NCBI GenBank assembly: GCA_028873825.1
Contig: JAPPNM010000088.1
Coordinates: forward strand, 1 to 36,944
DNA: 36,944 bases
Reading direction: 5' to 3'
Source: Gemmatimonadota bacterium
GTDB lineage: Bacteria > Gemmatimonadota > Gemmatimonadetes > Longimicrobiales > Gaopeijiaceae
Both the position numbers and the translations under genes were made by a program. Below the pieces are notes generated by a model. It worked only from the letters and a program-made list of their open reading frames with translations. It was not told the DNA's origin and searched no databases. Shown here piece by piece: positions 30,081-36,944 of this stretch. Each line of letters starts with the position of its first letter. The first letter of the stretch is position 1.

Positions 30081-32540
30081 TCAAAGCGTCTCTGCGATGG
30101 CCTGCAGCCGATCCGCCTGGTCCTTGATCCACCTCGCGGCTTCCAACCATCCGTCCTGGTCGTCTCGGTTCCATGCCCGCCGGACCGTGATGCTTCTTCC
30201 TTCCCTGCTCCGTGACTCCTCGTTCCCGTCGAATTCCTGGTCGCCCATCAGCTCCCGGACCTTCCGTGAGTGCTGGAGCATGCGACCGGCCCTGCTGGGC
30301 GTATCCTGGTACTCGGACGCCCTCAGGTATAGTCCCATCCATGCGTCGGCAACACTCACGCCGATCTTGTCACCCGCTTCGTTGAGTTCCGTCGTCCAAC
30401 AGTTCCAGCTGCGCCACTCGTCGGACTGACCGGGCAGGCCACCCGTCTCTTCCTTGAGAAACGCCCAGAATGCCGCGGTCGTATCTGGCTTCTTCGGAAA
30501 CTCGACCTCGACAAGGAGGCCGCACCGGTTCCCCATGTCTCGACACGACGCGGCACTCGCCGGGTAGTCCCCTCGATACGGATACATCACGTACGAATCG
30601 TGCCCCGGTACGGCCCGCATGGTGAGAGTTCCCGCCTTGCTGCCGGGCGGATACTGGCTGGCCGGATGGAGGTTCGATGAGAGCGCGTCGCCCGTCAGTC
30701 GGTCAGCATTCATCGGGTCCCGGGTGAGAAGCGCGCCGGCAACGTTGAGCACCATCTGACTGGCAGCCTGTTCCTCATGCCAGTCGCCTCCCTCGATGCG
30801 CCATTTCATCCGCCAGCTCTCCGCCCGTGGTCCGTGCGTGTCCGCGTCGGGATCGGACCACGGCCAGAGTCTGAGCGCCGAGTCCGCGAGATCTTCGGCA
30901 CGGCGCTCGAGCGCGGCTTCATTCCAGGCACCTTCCCCGGCTATGCTTCTGGTCAACCCGACGCCGCTGCGTTCCATGATCGGCCGCTTCTCCTCGAACG
31001 GCTTAGCACCGAGTTCCGCGTTGACGCCGCTCAGCGTGAGGTTCGCGAGTCGGTCGCGGTACCACCCATGGATCCGCTCGGCGTCGTCTCCGAGCGCCAG
31101 CCTCCAGTCGTCAGTCAGCTTCTGAGGCAGGACGTGCTCGACCGTAAGGTGGTCGCGCGCAGGAGAGTCCCCGCGCTGCTCCGCCTCCATCATCGCGCAT
31201 AGAACCGCCTTGGTGGCCCGCGTGGCGCCCGCCCCGTAGGCCTTGCGGGTGCGGATTCCCTCCCGCACCGCCTCGTCGTCGGGCACCTCGACACGCGAGT
31301 TGCGGAACCTGCGGATCCGTCCAAGCCAGAACTCCGCGGGATCTTCGTCGCCCTTCGGGCCGGCCCGGTGAGAGAGTTCCGCGAACGCCTTGTTCATCCC
31401 GGCCATGGGACGGCCCGAGAGCCAGAACCGCGTGACCCAGGTCGCGATTCCTGCGAACACCCTGGCCAGCGTCGCGCCGGTCCATTCGACGCCTCCGGTC
31501 GTCGCCGCTTCGTGAAGGAGACGAAGCGTCAGCGGTCGATGAGTGTCGAGTCCCATCGCCCGCAGATGACGGAGCTCGCGCTCGACGTTCCTGTACCGGT
31601 GGGGTTGGGTGGTACCCATGAGGACGCCGTAGTGTGCGGCGATGTCCGCCAGATCGGAGCACAGGGACGAACGATTCTCGGCCCTGCCGTTGCGCACGGC
31701 CCACCGCCGCAGGTCTTCGTAGACGTGCCGGACACCCCGCAGCTCCCCGGTCTTCCAACGGAGGAAGTCCCGAAGAAAGGTGTCGATCCGGTCCGTGTCG
31801 TACTCCGCCTCGAGCGACGCCTCTATCCGCTTCCAGTGGCGGTCGTGGAGCTCCTGCTGTTCCGCGTCCGGCAGACCCATGAGAAGCCAGTTCTTGAGCT
31901 TTTCGCTCTCGGTCAGCGGTCGTCCCGTCGCGTTCAGACTCTCGAAGATCTGCTGGGGATCGTCGCGCTCCCCGAGCCCGATGCTGACCACGCGAAGTCG
32001 CTCGAGTCCGGCGAGGAGCTGAACGATGTCTTTGCGCCGGACTAGCCTGCGCGCGATTCTCCACGCCTGGGCCACCGCGCCCGGCCCCTGAAGGTTGCCT
32101 TCGAGGCCACTCCGGTATTCCTCCTCGTCGCCGTCCTGCAACCGCAGCTTCCGGAACTTGTTGGGGGGCTTTTCCGGATTCGTTAGCCAGTCGTTCCTGA
32201 TGGTCCGTGCCGTCCAGTCCCCGGATTGCCCCTCGGGGCCGAGCGCTTCGGCGATGCAGGCGAGAAGGATGCTCACCGTCGTGAGCCTCTGCTGCCCGTC
32301 GACGACGCGGTGGACGGTCACCGGCTGCACCGCGCGGGATTCGCGGAAGGTCAGCATCGTACCGCCGTAATGTGCGGCCTGGGAGCCCTCCGGCGTTTCC
32401 GCCACGGTCAGGAGGTCGTCGACCAGCCTCTCGATGTCGGACTGGTCCCAGCAGTACCGGCGCTGCCAGCGGGGGACCACGTACTGCACCTGCGAGTTGA
32501 ACAGCTCCAGAAACGCGATGTGCTGAGTATCCAATGGCAT
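30081..32540 (-). CDS. GmrSD-like type IV restriction enzyme (DUF262 + DUF1524)
   Basis: The product is 819 residues in one chain. The N-terminal DUF262 domain has VVPRWQRRYCWDQSDIERLV and the VDGQQRLTT motif (NTP-binding DGQQR); the DUF1524 domain at about residues 470-560 has LTVEHVLPQKLTDDW and LANLTLSGVNAELGAKPFEE, the HNH-type nuclease part. Such proteins cut modified (for example glucosylated) DNA. A further 250 residues at the C-terminus (from about 570) carry no motif I recognise except a WAFLKEETGG section. Start ATG 32540; the regulatory repeat copy 4 lies 200 bases upstream. Confidence 0.9.
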   Translation of the reverse strand: MPLDTQHIAFLELFNSQVQYVVPRWQRRYCWDQSDIERLVDDLLTVAETPEGSQAAHYGGTMLTFRESRAVQPVTVHRVVDGQQRLTTVSILLACIAEALGPEGQSGDWTARTIRNDWLTNPEKPPNKFRKLRLQDGDEEEYRSGLEGNLQGPGAVAQAWRIARRLVRRKDIVQLLAGLERLRVVSIGLGERDDPQQIFESLNATGRPLTESEKLKNWLLMGLPDAEQQELHDRHWKRIEASLEAEYDTDRIDTFLRDFLRWKTGELRGVRHVYEDLRRWAVRNGRAENRSSLCSDLADIAAHYGVLMGTTQPHRYRNVERELRHLRAMGLDTHRPLTLRLLHEAATTGGVEWTGATLARVFAGIATWVTRFWLSGRPMAGMNKAFAELSHRAGPKGDEDPAEFWLGRIRRFRNSRVEVPDDEAVREGIRTRKAYGAGATRATKAVLCAMMEAEQRGDSPARDHLTVEHVLPQKLTDDWRLALGDDAERIHGWYRDRLANLTLSGVNAELGAKPFEEKRPIMERSGVGLTRSIAGEGAWNEAALERRAEDLADSALRLWPWSDPDADTHGPRAESWRMKWRIEGGDWHEEQAASQMVLNVAGALLTRDPMNADRLTGDALSSNLHPASQYPPGSKAGTLTMRAVPGHDSYVMYPYRGDYPASAASCRDMGNRCGLLVEVEFPKKPDTTAAFWAFLKEETGGLPGQSDEWRSWNCWTTELNEAGDKIGVSVADAWMGLYLRASEYQDTPSRAGRMLQHSRKVRELMGDQEFDGNEESRSREGRSITVRRAWNRDDQDGWLEAARWIKDQADRLQAIAETL

Positions 32541-32583
32541 TCCTGTTCGGGGTCATCCGGGTGGGCCGCGCGCCTCGCCCATG

Positions 32584-32623
32584 AAAACGAATACAGATAC
32601 AGCATCCGGCTCCATCTGGCCAC
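32584..32623. repeat. Exact 40-base repeat, copy 2
   Basis: Identical to 13014-13053. It lies between the start of the GmrSD-like gene and regulatory repeat copy 4. Confidence 0.85.
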
Positions 32624-32740
32624 TGGGGGGGACAGGAGGGCGAGCGTCCGCCATCCCGGGATCGCCTCTCGAACTCCCCCGCCGAGCGAACGCTGCACCG
32701 CGACATACGCGGGAGGGCACCGCACCACATAGGACAGGAA

Positions 32741-32758
32741 TGACAATCAGAGTTGTCA
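32741..32758. promoter_or_regulatory. Palindrome 1, copy 4
   Basis: TGACAAT-CAGA-GTTGTCA, one mismatch in the left arm, different spacer from the other copies. Confidence 0.65.
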
Positions 32759-32840
32759 TTATGTAAAGTGAAGTGTACATCTCGTCGCTCCTTCGCCAGG
32801 TTCGGTTCACGGCTCGTCCCGCACGGCAGCCTCGTTCGAT

Positions 32841-32863
32841 AAGGGTGACACCGTGTCACCCTT
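32841..32863. promoter_or_regulatory. Palindrome 2, copy 4
   Basis: Perfect 11-base arms around a single C, exactly 100 bases after palindrome 1. Confidence 0.68.
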
Positions 32864-33106
32864 TGCTTCGGGAACTCCGTGGACGCCTGCCGCGACGAGT
32901 GGATCGACGGGGCTGGCGCCGATCCCGCCGTCGTGAGAGGTCCCTCGAACATCGGATGGATGCGCCCGACACATCGGCTCGCAGGTAGCACCGGGTGGGA
33001 ATCGCCTCGAGCGACGCAAGGAGGTCGGCGGCGTGGTCGCAACGGCGCGGACGCTCAATGCGGACCCCGGCAACGTGCTCCTCGCCCACAGCGCCTCGGG
33101 GATCGC

Positions 33107-33289
33107 GTGGGGGACTTTCTGGATGCCAGTCATCACGAATGGCTCGATCGGGCATCGCTGGCTCCCGACGAACTGGAAGGATTCCTCGAACACCGGGTAG
33201 ACACCCTGGAGACCTTGGCGCAGAAGGACCATTGGCTGGGAGTCGCTTCCGTTGACACAGGAGGGCAGCATGTACTCTCAATCGGATAG
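33107..33289 (+). CDS. Small ORF overlapping the YSV gene start
   Basis: GTG 33107 opens 60 codons: GDFLDASHHEWLDRASLAPD then LEGFLEHRVDTLETLAQKDH. The acidic, helix-like composition is protein-like, and the end overlaps the YSV start by 20 bases, as coupled genes do. The frame is open further upstream, so it could be the end of a shortened gene. It has no match near the other repeat copies. Confidence 0.4.
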   Translation: MGDFLDASHHEWLDRASLAPDELEGFLEHRVDTLETLAQKDHWLGVASVDTGGQHVLSIG

Positions 33290-34121
33290 TCGGATTCGAC
33301 ATGGGTACTCCGTGATCCGGGTCAGTCTGGACGACCATCGCGACCGCACCGTCCCGGTCGGTGTCGTCGCATGGCAGACCCCGAAGCCCTGGTACGGATG
33401 GCGGTGGCTGGAACGCGACGAAAGGGTGCGCGGCGTCGATCCGGCGACTCGAAGGCTCATGCGCGTGGCGAGGGGTCAGATCCGGCGCTGGGCGAAGAAC
33501 CGTAGGGTACCCTACGAGCCGGGATCCGTGGAACCGACAAGCGACCGCTTCTGGAGGGCCGCATCCGAGATCCTCACGACCGGCGTCCGACTCGACCGCC
33601 CCAAGGCGATGGATCCGATGGCTGAACCCGGCGAGGAGATCGAGGCGCTTTTCGAGGCGGTGGTTCAGCCCGGGCAGACGGGCAGGCGGAGGACGGAGCG
33701 CATCGACTCAGCGCTCAAGCGGGCCCTCGGCGAGTGGGCGGAACGCATTCCCCCGAAGGGGAGCGTGTCCGCGTTCGGCGGGGCCAGCGAGCAGGTTCAG
33801 AGAGGCTTGGAGACCAACCGGGGCGTCCTGCTGGTCGAAGGCGTCAACCTGGCCGCTCGGAGAGCCCGTAGGGAGGCGGATGCCCTCGTCTCGCGCTTCA
33901 TGAGAATCCAGGCAGCGCACCCGAACAGGAGCATTAGAGTGATCGTGGGCTACTCGTCTTCTCCCGGTGGCCTGAACGGCGAGGCTCACATGCGCGAGTG
34001 GATTCGTGAGAAGGTGACCGAAGAGGTGTTCGACATGGTTGCCCAGAACGCGGAGTTCCGGGAGGCGGCCTCGGAGGCGTGGAGGCGGATCACGTCGGAG
34101 CCGCAGATGCGGTTGACCTAA
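33270..34121 (+). CDS. Intact 'YSV' protein, unknown family
   Basis: The product is 283 residues from ATG 33270 with AGGAGG upstream. The N-terminus reads HGYSVIRVSLDDHRDRTVPV, GVVAWQTPKPWYGWRWLERD, which loosely resembles DUF3037-type openings (a Y-x-V-R strand followed by V-G-V); the middle has GQIRRWAKNRRVPYEPGS and RFWRAASEILTTGVRL; the C-terminal 150 residues include RIDSALKRALGEWAERIPPK, SVSAFGGASEQVQRGLETNR and a helical end. No catalytic motif is evident. It is the only complete member among four in the window and is preceded by regulatory repeat copy 4. Its stop TAA is followed in the same frame by AAA copy C. Confidence 0.72.
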   Translation: MYSQSDSRIRHGYSVIRVSLDDHRDRTVPVGVVAWQTPKPWYGWRWLERDERVRGVDPATRRLMRVARGQIRRWAKNRRVPYEPGSVEPTSDRFWRAASEILTTGVRLDRPKAMDPMAEPGEEIEALFEAVVQPGQTGRRRTERIDSALKRALGEWAERIPPKGSVSAFGGASEQVQRGLETNRGVLLVEGVNLAARRARREADALVSRFMRIQAAHPNRSIRVIVGYSSSPGGLNGEAHMREWIREKVTEEVFDMVAQNAEFREAASEAWRRITSEPQMRLT

Positions 34122-34127
34122 TGCTGC

Positions 34128-35075
34128 GGTGGCAAGCTGGCCACCGAACTGCGCGACATCGTCGATCAGGCGAAGAGCCGCGGCGGCGCGAACTCGCCGG
34201 TCCCGATCGGCCGGCCGCGCGGAGAGCTCGCCGGCCTGCTCGAGGCTTCCTATCCCAGGTCGCGACTGGGAGACATGATCCTCGGGAAGACGCTCGCGGA
34301 CCGGATCGGGCGCGTCATTCGCGGGCAGCGCCACGCCGGGCGGATTCTCGACCACGGCCTTTCCCCGAGGCGGAAGCTCCTGTTCGTCGGCCCTCCGGGC
34401 ACCGGGAAGACGCTCGCCGCTTCGGTCCTGGCGGGCGAACTCGGTCTTCCTCTGCTTCAGGTCCGGCTCGACGGCCTCATCACGAGATTCATGGGCAAGA
34501 CCGCGGCCAAGCTGCGGCAGATCTTCGACGCCACCGGCAGGACCAGGGGGGCGTACTTCTTCGACGAGTTCGACGCGATCGGCTCGGAACGCGCGATCGC
34601 CGACGACGCGGGCGAGATCCGGCGGGTGCTGAACAGCTTCCTCCAGATGATCGAGCAGGACCGCTCCCACAGCATGGTGATGGCGGCGACCAACCATCCC
34701 GGCATGCTCGACCGCGCGCTCTTCCGCCGATTCGACGACATACTCCGCTTCGAGATGCCCGACGAGTCGCAGATCGCCGAGCTGCTGAAGATGCGGCTCG
34801 CCGGGACGGCGCGGGGGCCGGTCGCGTGGAGCGACCTCGCGAGCCGGGCCGCCGGGCTAAGCTACGCGGAGGTGGCGCGGGCCGCGGACGACGTGATCGA
34901 GGACGCGCTGGTTTCTGGCCGGGCCCGGGTTCGACAGGAGGAAATCGGTGCGATGCTTGAGGAGCTGAAGGCGACCGGGGAGCGGTTCGGGAGGCGCGGG
35001 CGTAGTCGGCGCTCGATCTCGACATGGCCAACGGGGGCGAGGGGAGGAATCGGCACTTCATTCTCCAGGGTGTGA
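34128..35075 (+). pseudogene. AAA ATPase, 5'-truncated copy C
   Basis: The sequence equals the intact AAA gene from codon 39 (GGCAAGCTGGCCACC) onwards at very high identity, but the first 38 codons are missing. The frame is open from directly behind the TAA of the YSV gene; the first start codon is ATG 34275 (MILGKTLADRIG), which would still give Walker A, Walker B and RRFDD. Near the end a G is lost (GGGAGGCGCG against GGGAGGGCGCG), so the protein runs on for about 25 residues over the start of the S8 relic. One change within the core is MGK for MGE. A shortened product is possible, but function is doubtful. Confidence 0.85.
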
Positions 35076-35368
35076 CGGCGACCGAGGCGTACCGCTATCC
35101 GGGAGGCGGCGGCGATGGTCCCAGTGTTCCCCAACGGAATCGGCCCGAACACGCCGCGGCTTTACGAGGGCAGCTGGACGCCGGGATGGAAGAGGGATTG
35201 GGGCTTCAGGTCGAGTTCGAGAGTTTCCCCGATGTGTGCAGCTGGCCTTCGAGAGCCTCGCACGGGATCGCTCCGGAATCGAGCTGCTGAACGTCTGCCA
35301 CGAGGACAAGACTACCCTGGCGACCGGCTTCGCGCCCGACGGCAAGCTCGGTCAATTGAGAGCGTAGC
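35024..35368 (+). pseudogene. N-terminal fragment of the S8 protease partner (copy C)
   Basis: ATG 35024 reads MANGGEGRNRHFILQGVTAT and goes on to LGLQVEFESFPDV. A TG duplication at about 35233 (GATGTGTGCAG) shifts the frame; in the next frame the sequence continues as QLAFESLARDRSGIELLNVC and HEDKTTLATGFAPDGKLGQL, then stops at 35368. This is the pro-domain-like start of the AAA-linked subtilisins. The catalytic D-H-S domain is missing. Confidence 0.8.
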
Positions 35369-35802
35369 GTAGATAGATAGAGTCGAGCAGCCGCCTGTTG
35401 TCTCGGGGGCGAGTGCTGCTATCCTCCGGGTGCTCCAGATAGACGACGATCAGTTTCTCGAATCAGGAGTTCGAGCAGCTGAAGGATGCGATTCCATTCG
35501 AAGCCGAGAAGCCGCCGAACGCGCCTGCGACACGTCGCGCTCCGAATCAGTGGCCATTGCCGCCTTGACGAGCGGGCATGGCAGAGCAGCAGGGCCCGTA
35601 TGATTGCCTTCGTCCGGGCCGTGGAGGACGCTTGGCGCGCACGAGCGGAGGCTGGAGGATGAACCCAGAGAGTAGGGCGTCTTGTGGCTGACTACCTGGA
35701 GGACGGTGGAACGACTTAGACATTGAGCATCTGGCGTAGCCCGGCCGATACCTCATGCCTCCGTGGTCCTCCGCTTGTGATGGGCCTACTTCTACAGGCC
35801 GA
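35369..35802. other. Gene-free stretch
   Basis: No gene supported. It starts with AGATAGATAGA and contains only short frames on both strands (for example EFEQLKDAIPFEAEKPPNAP at about 35470-35530, perhaps a scrap of a gene). It separates the AAA/S8 relic from the TcmP-like gene. Confidence 0.4.
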
Positions 35803-36944
35803 TCAGCGAAACATGTCCGTTTGCTCAACCTCATCTTCCTTCGCTAGTGTCTCTGGAAGAAACGCAGGAATCTCCAGCCGTGGGTTCCGGGTGACTGTTA
35901 ACCGCCCTGGCTCAGTGAGGTTCCGCACTACCCCACGACCAATGGCACGGCGCAGGATCTCATGCGCATGTTTTCGCCGACACAGAGAGGCATCAACCAC
36001 GGGGTAGACATCATCTTTGAGCCATACTGTCTTGCCCCCAAAGTGGTTCTCGATCAGCTCGGTGATCGCTCGGTCAGGAGATCGCGTTACAGAAATCAGA
36101 ATCCCCTGCTCGGGCCGATCTCGCTCGTAAGCGGTGAAGCTGCCGTCCGGAAGTTCATGCCACAATGCGCGTTTCATCACCTGCCATCCCTTCAAGCTGT
36201 TGGTCGCGTGAAAGAGAACATACTTGATCGCGCCGGAGTCACCTCGCATGACAACCCAAAAAATATGCTCAGCCTTCAATTGGTCAGAAAAGAGCTTCAC
36301 GGTGGCTTCGAAACGCTTTTCGTGGTTGTTGATCGAGGTCAGCGAACGCCATTCGCCAGTGCCAAACAGCTCATCCAGTATGGTGGACTTGTCTGGAACA
36401 CGGAGAGCCATGTCCACGTACCGATACATGAAGTTGATCAAGGCCTCCGTCTTTCCGGCTGTAAGTAGTCGGTTCATAAACGGCATTGAGAGTTTAAATC
36501 CGAACGGATCGATGAATGCGAAAGATGGTGGCAATTCCGTACCGGCGCGTTCCAATCCGTCCAGAGCCTGCGATAGGGCTGACTCATAGTCGGTTCGATG
36601 CACATGTGTGCTGATCCGAGAAGGCAAGGGTCCGATCCTGGTGATCTCTTGACACAGCAGATTGGCATTCAAATCATTTAGCTCAAAGAAGTGGCAAGCG
36701 ATGGCGACACGATCAAGAATCCGAGAAAGATGTTGGTGACCAAGTAGCTTCTCCAAGACCAGAATGGGCGATCCGGCGTCACCGCTAGCGTGTCTACCTC
36801 TCCCCGCATGACAGTCCAAATAGAGGAGTTGGCCCTTGAAGGCGGAGAGAATAGGGAACCAACCGTTTAGGTACCTTGCTAGGATACGGTGGGGGATTAT
36901 GCCCTTGAGTTGACGCGGGCGGGTTCCTGCTCCACCTTTTCGGG
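35803..36944 (-). CDS. TcmP-family (three-Cys-motif partner) protein, 5' end beyond the window
   Basis: At least 380 residues in an open frame that runs off the right edge; the track's TTG start (36819) is internal, since the frame upstream still fits the family (IPHRILARYLNGWFPIL, then GQLLYLDCHAGRGRHASG). The marker is FAFIDPFGFKLSMPFMNRLL followed by EALINFMYRYVDMAL, typical of the proteins encoded next to three-Cys-motif genes. The C-terminal 100 residues look like a winged helix. The partner gene, if present, is outside or lost; nothing like it is seen downstream. GC is lower than the rest of the window. Confidence 0.78.
   Translation of the reverse strand, partial: RKGGAGTRPRQLKGIIPHRILARYLNGWFPILSAFKGQLLYLDCHAGRGRHASGDAGSPILVLEKLLGHQHLSRILDRVAIACHFFELNDLNANLLCQEITRIGPLPSRISTHVHRTDYESALSQALDGLERAGTELPPSFAFIDPFGFKLSMPFMNRLLTAGKTEALINFMYRYVDMALRVPDKSTILDELFGTGEWRSLTSINNHEKRFEATVKLFSDQLKAEHIFWVVMRGDSGAIKYVLFHATNSLKGWQVMKRALWHELPDGSFTAYERDRPEQGILISVTRSPDRAITELIENHFGGKTVWLKDDVYPVVDASLCRRKHAHEILRRAIGRGVVRNLTEPGRLTVTRNPRLEIPAFLPETLAKEDEVEQTDMFR

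Larger units (their letters stand above)
32660..33027. repeat. Regulatory repeat, copy 4
   Basis: Begins GGGATCGCCTCTCGAACTCC, contains both palindromes and extends to GACGCAAGGAGGTCGGC, where it stops matching copy 3. GmrSD lies to the left (minus) and the intact YSV gene to the right (plus), separated by about 240 bases that the other copies lack. Confidence 0.87.

Noticed and set aside
9066-33000. Short frames MYTSPYIMTTPVVM (minus) and MYISSLLRQVRF (plus) conserved in the four repeats
   Set aside because: Conservation follows from the DNA repeat; no ribosome site, and the frames end differently in each copy.
9151-33027. Four repeats considered as a CRISPR-like array
   Set aside because: Copies are kilobases apart and more than 200 bases long, with no spacer pattern and no cas genes.
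31111-33042. 643-residue minus-strand ORF over the GmrSD start
   Set aside because: Arginine- and proline-rich shifted frame of the GmrSD gene joined to the regulatory repeat; the 819-residue frame has the real motifs.
1-36944. tRNA or rRNA genes and attachment sites near the integrase fragment
   Set aside because: No cloverleaf or rRNA-like sequence seen by eye near 9 kb or elsewhere; no paired att repeats.

Overview
The window is high-GC bacterial DNA and reads as a defence island under heavy rearrangement. Organism: there is no rRNA or tRNA to place it. Two lipoprotein genes with six-bladed beta-propeller-like repeats, the high GC and the mix of AAA/S8-protease, HigBA and type I RM genes recall Gemmatimonadota-like genomes, but that is a loose inference.

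Layout. (1) 1-4975, minus strand: a type I restriction-modification operon (hsdM, hsdS, start of hsdR) with two PIN-type toxin-antitoxin modules built in: a PIN domain fused to the C-terminus of HsdM with a small putative antitoxin behind it, and a DUF433/DUF5615-like pair between hsdS and hsdR. A divergent Ser/Thr kinase gene follows (5304-6737). (2) 6.9-17.8 kb: decayed and intact HigBA modules (one intact, one with a doubtful toxin start, one that has lost its toxin, one relic), an AbiEii-like nucleotidyltransferase, a Xre/ParS-type antitoxin, two beta-propeller lipoproteins (one split by a 240-bp insertion with a 9-bp target duplication), and transposase scraps. (3) 17.9-26.1 kb: an intact AAA ATPase whose S8 protease partner is cut off after about 22 codons; an sce7726-like nuclease convergent with a tightly coupled ImmA/IrrE - PIN-like - Beta-family operon; an AAA::S8 chimeric relic; three hypothetical genes. 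(4) 26.2-34.1 kb: DUF932-like gene, PD-(D/E)XK-like protein, GmrSD-like type IV restriction enzyme, and an intact member of a locally repeated unknown family ('YSV protein'). (5) 34.1-36.9 kb: a third AAA/S8 relic and a partial TcmP-family gene running off the right edge.

Most striking signals: a regulatory repeat present four times (about 9.2, 13.2, 26.3 and 32.8 kb) carrying two different palindromes exactly 100 bp apart (TGACAAC-N4-GTTGTCA and AAGGGTGACAC-N-GTGTCACCCTT). Each copy stands upstream of a different minus-strand gene (an integrase/AbiEii group, a gene A relic, gene A, GmrSD), and three of them precede an intact or frameshifted YSV gene on the plus strand. A diverged form of the first palindrome lies upstream of the intact AAA gene. 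This suggests one shared regulator and a modular cassette with exchangeable partners. All AAA/S8 copies lack a complete protease. The ImmA/IrrE-PIN-Beta/sce7726 cluster is the best candidate for a little-described complete system.
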